From Portulaca oleracea (Eukaryota > Streptophyta > Magnoliopsida > Caryophyllales > Portulacaceae), in assembly GCA_029582165.1 (NCBI GenBank), contig CM055874.1, positions 3,856,114 to 3,920,113 on the forward strand: DNA of 64,000 bases. Direction: 5' to 3'. Made by a program: the position numbers and the translations under genes. Shown in pieces: positions 61,167 through 64,000 of this stretch. The first letter of the stretch is position 1. The number at the start of each line of letters is the position of its first letter. Under the pieces are notes generated by a model. It saw only the letters and a program-made list of their open reading frames with translations, ran no database searches and was not told where the DNA came from.

Positions 61167-61184
61167 ATAGGAGGGAATGATGCC

Positions 61185-61819
61185 TAACCAAGTGTTGGGC
61201 CCCTTATTTTTGACATTTTCCATTTGCCCTCCTAATTTCTAACCTAAAGTTGCCAACTTCCTACTATTGTCACAAGGAGACAAGAAAGACCTAAGAGGGG
61301 CTATTCTTCTCGCCGTTAATATTAGGAATGCCGAACATAAGCTTTGCTAAATTTCGATAAGTTCAGATAAGTTCGGGTCAATTTCGGTAAGTATCAGTCC
61401 ATCAAGAACTGTCAGTGCCTTGTAATTTTCAGTCATCTGTCTGTATAAAGATGTAAGAGTAAGACAACCAACCTCACAAATATATGTGGATGTGGGTTTC
61501 TTATTGGTTTGTCTTCTTTTGTTTATGTTATCACAAAAGGAAAGGAGCAGAGAAAAAGAGTTACTTCACCCACAGAAAAAGATGTGGAGTACCATACATA
61601 TGAAGATGAAAAGGATCAAACAACTGGAGACAGCGTTCAGACTGGCATTCATATGCTATTGTTGTGTAGTATAAACATAATCTCCTTCAACAAGTAGGCC
61701 TGAAAGCCTCAGACAGACATTGCATCAGACCGAAAATGTTTAACTTTACAATATCGAATAAATGATCAGGATGCACAATCACAATTGACATAAACAAGGG
61801 CAAACGACGACGTTCAATT
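61185..61819. other. Intergenic region downstream of lycopene beta-cyclase
   Basis: AT-rich with short GATAAGTTC-type repeats near 61350-61400. Short frames at 61486-61697 lack any family features. Confidence 0.6.
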
Positions 61820-63325
61820 TCAATCTCTATCCTTGACTAAGTTGTTGATCATGTTTACTAATGGAACTGTTCCTTTCGACATTATTTCTAACCTAGATGT
61901 GTTCGAGGCATGCGCGAAGAGGGAGAGTCCAAACACGAGAAGCTCAGGAAGGAAGAGCCGAGAAGACAAGAACCCATGCCAGTAACGCGGTTCTAGATCA
62001 AAGAACGCGTCGAAAAACCTCCTTGTAGCGGGTAAATCAAGTTTGAGCAGAATGTCCATACCGAAACAGAAGAACTCCCTCTGCCGCCTCCTCTCTATGG
62101 GCCACAAATCTTTCCAAACTCCCACAGATAACTCGTCACACGAATGCCGGTTTTCTGACCCGAGGTACCTAACAATGGCATTGGCAACTATCGGGGCTGC
62201 AGCGAGTGTCCTGGCTACCATATACCCCGTGGAAGGGTGCACCATTCCCGCTGTACCACCAATCCCAACAACCCTTTGTGGGATCACGGGGAGGGGCCCG
62301 CCCATGGGGATCACGCACCGTTCATCTTCCTCGATGCTCCTCACTTTTATCCCGAGATGCCTCAACCGGGCCTCCATCCTCTCCTGAATGTCCTCCATGG
62401 GGACTCCCGGGCGAGCGACGAGGGAGGTTTCTTCCAAGAATATCCGGTTGGACGAGAACGGCATGGCGTATAGGAAAGTCGGGATCTTGCGGTTTCTCTC
62501 CTTGAGTTGCGAATTTTCGCGCAAATGCGAGTCTCTCCAATCCATGAAAACCATCTTGTCGACGTCAAAAGGGTGCTCCTCAACCTCGGCCAAGATCCCA
62601 TAGGCAACTTGGTAGCCCGGGTTGTACGGCTTGTCATACTCAACAAGGCATCGAGAGAATCCCGTGGCATCCAACACCACGGATGCCTGGATCGTGACAC
62701 CATCGTTGCAGGTGATCAGAGACTTCGATTCCTCATGAGTGACTTTCATGACTTTTGCCTGGTGGAATTTCACCCCGTTCGATATACATTTCTGCATCAT
62801 TTTCGATTTCAATTGCTTCCGATTGACCCTCCCATAGGGTCTCCCCAAGTCTTTCCTAACCCCATCATCGATGTACACAACCGCCCCGGACCAAGTGGTG
62901 TCAAGGCAATCAAGCAAGTCCATGGCCTCGAATTCATCCACCCAAACACCATAGTTGTTGGGCCAGATGAGTTTCGGGGAAGGGTCAATCGAGCAAACCG
63001 AGAGGCCGGCCTCGGAAACTTGCTGGGCCACAGCAAGCCCGGCAGGCCCACCCCCCACAACAACAAGGTCAACAACCAAACCCTTGGAAGGGTCATACAA
63101 GGGCAACTCAAATTCAAGATTCTCCTTCTTAATCTCAGGAACAAGCTCCAAAAGGGCACTATTCCTAGCCCTAACACACACATCTTTCCCCAACTTCCTA
63201 TGGGTTCTTCTCACAGGAGCATTTGCATATGTTACACAATGCTGGGGAGCAAGTTTATCAGCAAAAACATGGCTGCTAGGGTTCCAGAATTCAATCTTGT
63301 TGTGGATTCTAACAAAAGTACCCAT
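61820..63325 (-). CDS. LCYB: Lycopene beta-cyclase, chloroplastic
   Basis: An intronless frame encodes 501 residues, the usual LCYB length and structure. It cyclises both ends of lycopene to beta-ionone rings, making beta-carotene in plastids. Residues 1 to ~80 form the transit peptide and lead-in (MGTFVRIHNKIEFWNPSS resembles the LCYB start). The FAD-binding motif is VVGGGPAGLAVAQQVSEAGL around 89-108. YGVWVDEFEAMDLLDCLD, DATGFSR, MDWRDSHL, the catalytic FLEET (296-300), GTAGMVHPSTGYMVARTL, and DLEPRYWHGFLSSRLFLPEL follow. These identify beta- rather than epsilon-cyclase. An in-frame ATG 63 bases upstream (63388) exists but 63325 matches known starts. The stop is TGA-like end DRD at 61820. 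A 5'UTR intron (donor near 63514) is possible. Confidence 0.95.
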   Translation of the reverse strand: MGTFVRIHNKIEFWNPSSHVFADKLAPQHCVTYANAPVRRTHRKLGKDVCVRARNSALLELVPEIKKENLEFELPLYDPSKGLVVDLVVVGGGPAGLAVAQQVSEAGLSVCSIDPSPKLIWPNNYGVWVDEFEAMDLLDCLDTTWSGAVVYIDDGVRKDLGRPYGRVNRKQLKSKMMQKCISNGVKFHQAKVMKVTHEESKSLITCNDGVTIQASVVLDATGFSRCLVEYDKPYNPGYQVAYGILAEVEEHPFDVDKMVFMDWRDSHLRENSQLKERNRKIPTFLYAMPFSSNRIFLEETSLVARPGVPMEDIQERMEARLRHLGIKVRSIEEDERCVIPMGGPLPVIPQRVVGIGGTAGMVHPSTGYMVARTLAAAPIVANAIVRYLGSENRHSCDELSVGVWKDLWPIERRRQREFFCFGMDILLKLDLPATRRFFDAFFDLEPRYWHGFLSSRLFLPELLVFGLSLFAHASNTSRLEIMSKGTVPLVNMINNLVKDRD

Positions 63326-64000
63326 TAATTCCACAAACCCCAACTGGGTATTCACCAATCCTTGGAAATACAACTTGGGTAGTCCCAAAATTGGTCAGAA
63401 ACTCAACTAACAAGCATAAAAAGAGACCCCCATTGCACATACATGAACATAGACAAGCTCAAATCGAACAAAATTGAAAGTTGAAACTAAAGAGGAGATT
63501 TTGCAGGAATTTACCAGTTATTGTTGAAGAATTGGATCTGTGTACAAAATTCATGAATTGGGAAATGATGGAGAATTCCACCATGAAAGGGGAAAGAGGA
63601 AATTCAATGAGTTGGGAGAGAGATGGGTGACGGTTGCAACTTTTGTGGCCGTCCGCGGCAAAGCACACTTGCTCTAGAAGTGGATGGGTTTAGATAACAC
63701 ACCTGAAGTGCTGGGAACTGTGGAAGTTATTCTTGAAATTTGTCAAATTTAAGTCCTCAAGAAAAAAAAAATGAAAGTCCGCAAAAAAAAAAAATGAAAA
63801 AAAAATGAAAATGGATTTTTTTTATAGAGATGGAAATTAAATTTTTATTTTAAATTCTAATTTTTTTTTTCAGGTATGAAATTTGACAATTTTAATTCTA
63901 TAAATTACTAAGAAATCATAATTTAGCGGATTTGATGTCCATACATGATTCTTTAGCAAATATTCCCTCCGTACTATTTTATCATCATTTCAATGTACAC
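63326..64000. other. LCYB 5' flank and window end
   Basis: It holds the LCYB leader, A-rich runs near 63760-63810, and at 63964 CCCTCCGTACTATTTTATCA, the likely left end of a Stowaway-like MITE cut by the window. No other gene is seen. Confidence 0.55.

Noticed and set aside
61820..63325. Lycopene epsilon-cyclase as an alternative identity
   Set aside because: Length, intronless structure and motifs match beta-cyclase closely; epsilon-cyclase genes have many introns.
62043..63410. Forward ORFs of up to 273 codons opposite lycopene beta-cyclase
   Set aside because: They are antisense shadows of the strongly conserved LCYB frame.
1..64000. CRISPR arrays, operons, phage or bacterial islands, tRNA/rRNA genes
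   Set aside because: None was found by reading; all repeats are microsatellites, LTRs or MITEs, and genes have plant introns.

Overview
The window is nuclear DNA of a flowering plant, a core eudicot. Genes are split by GT-AG introns, intergenic DNA is long and AT-rich, and LTR retrotransposons, TRIMs, LINEs and MITEs are abundant. Nothing fixes the species. The repeat complement would suit Caryophyllales, but that is a guess. No bacterial, CRISPR or phage-like system is present.

Layout. 1-4207 is the 3' part of an internally deleted Ty3/gypsy chromovirus with a ~3.3 kb LTR. 4208-14406 is gene-free and holds a hAT-type MITE, Tourist- and Stowaway-like MITEs (one cluster apparently nested) and a decayed LINE reverse transcriptase. 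14407-16160 (+) is a five-exon ARR8/ARR9-type A-type response regulator. 16161-24430 is gene-free, with a Tourist-like MITE and a solo LTR. 24432-29845 (+) is a plant-specific TIGR01589-family gene. 32293-36369 (-) is a 16-exon, non-canonical cytosolic pyruvate kinase with a TRIM element about 300 bp upstream of its ATG. 39564-42220 (+) is an NRPE5-type RPB5 subunit, convergent with the mitochondrial/peroxisomal fission gene FIS1 (43230-46495, -). 47326-55170 (-) is a tandem array of three two-exon SAM-dependent methyltransferases. 57006-58387 (+) is a truncated pyrroline-5-carboxylate reductase-like gene with an unusual N-terminal extension. 58588-59445 (-) is a single-exon RING-H2 gene resembling SGR9. 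60620-61166 is a LINE 3' end flanked by an 18-bp target-site duplication. 61820-63325 (-) is an intronless lycopene beta-cyclase.

The genes are ordinary plant genes and do not form an operon-like pathway. From memory of Arabidopsis, ARR9, NRPE5 and FIS1A/BIGYIN lie close together on chromosome 3, and LCYB lies next to a TIGR01589 gene elsewhere on that chromosome, so the window looks like a conserved ancestral eudicot block. The points most worth a second look are the pyruvate kinase (its Mg2+-ligand Asp position is Thr), the P5CR-like gene that decays inside its fourth exon, and the density of recognisable transposon footprints with intact target-site duplications. I found no clearly new biological system.
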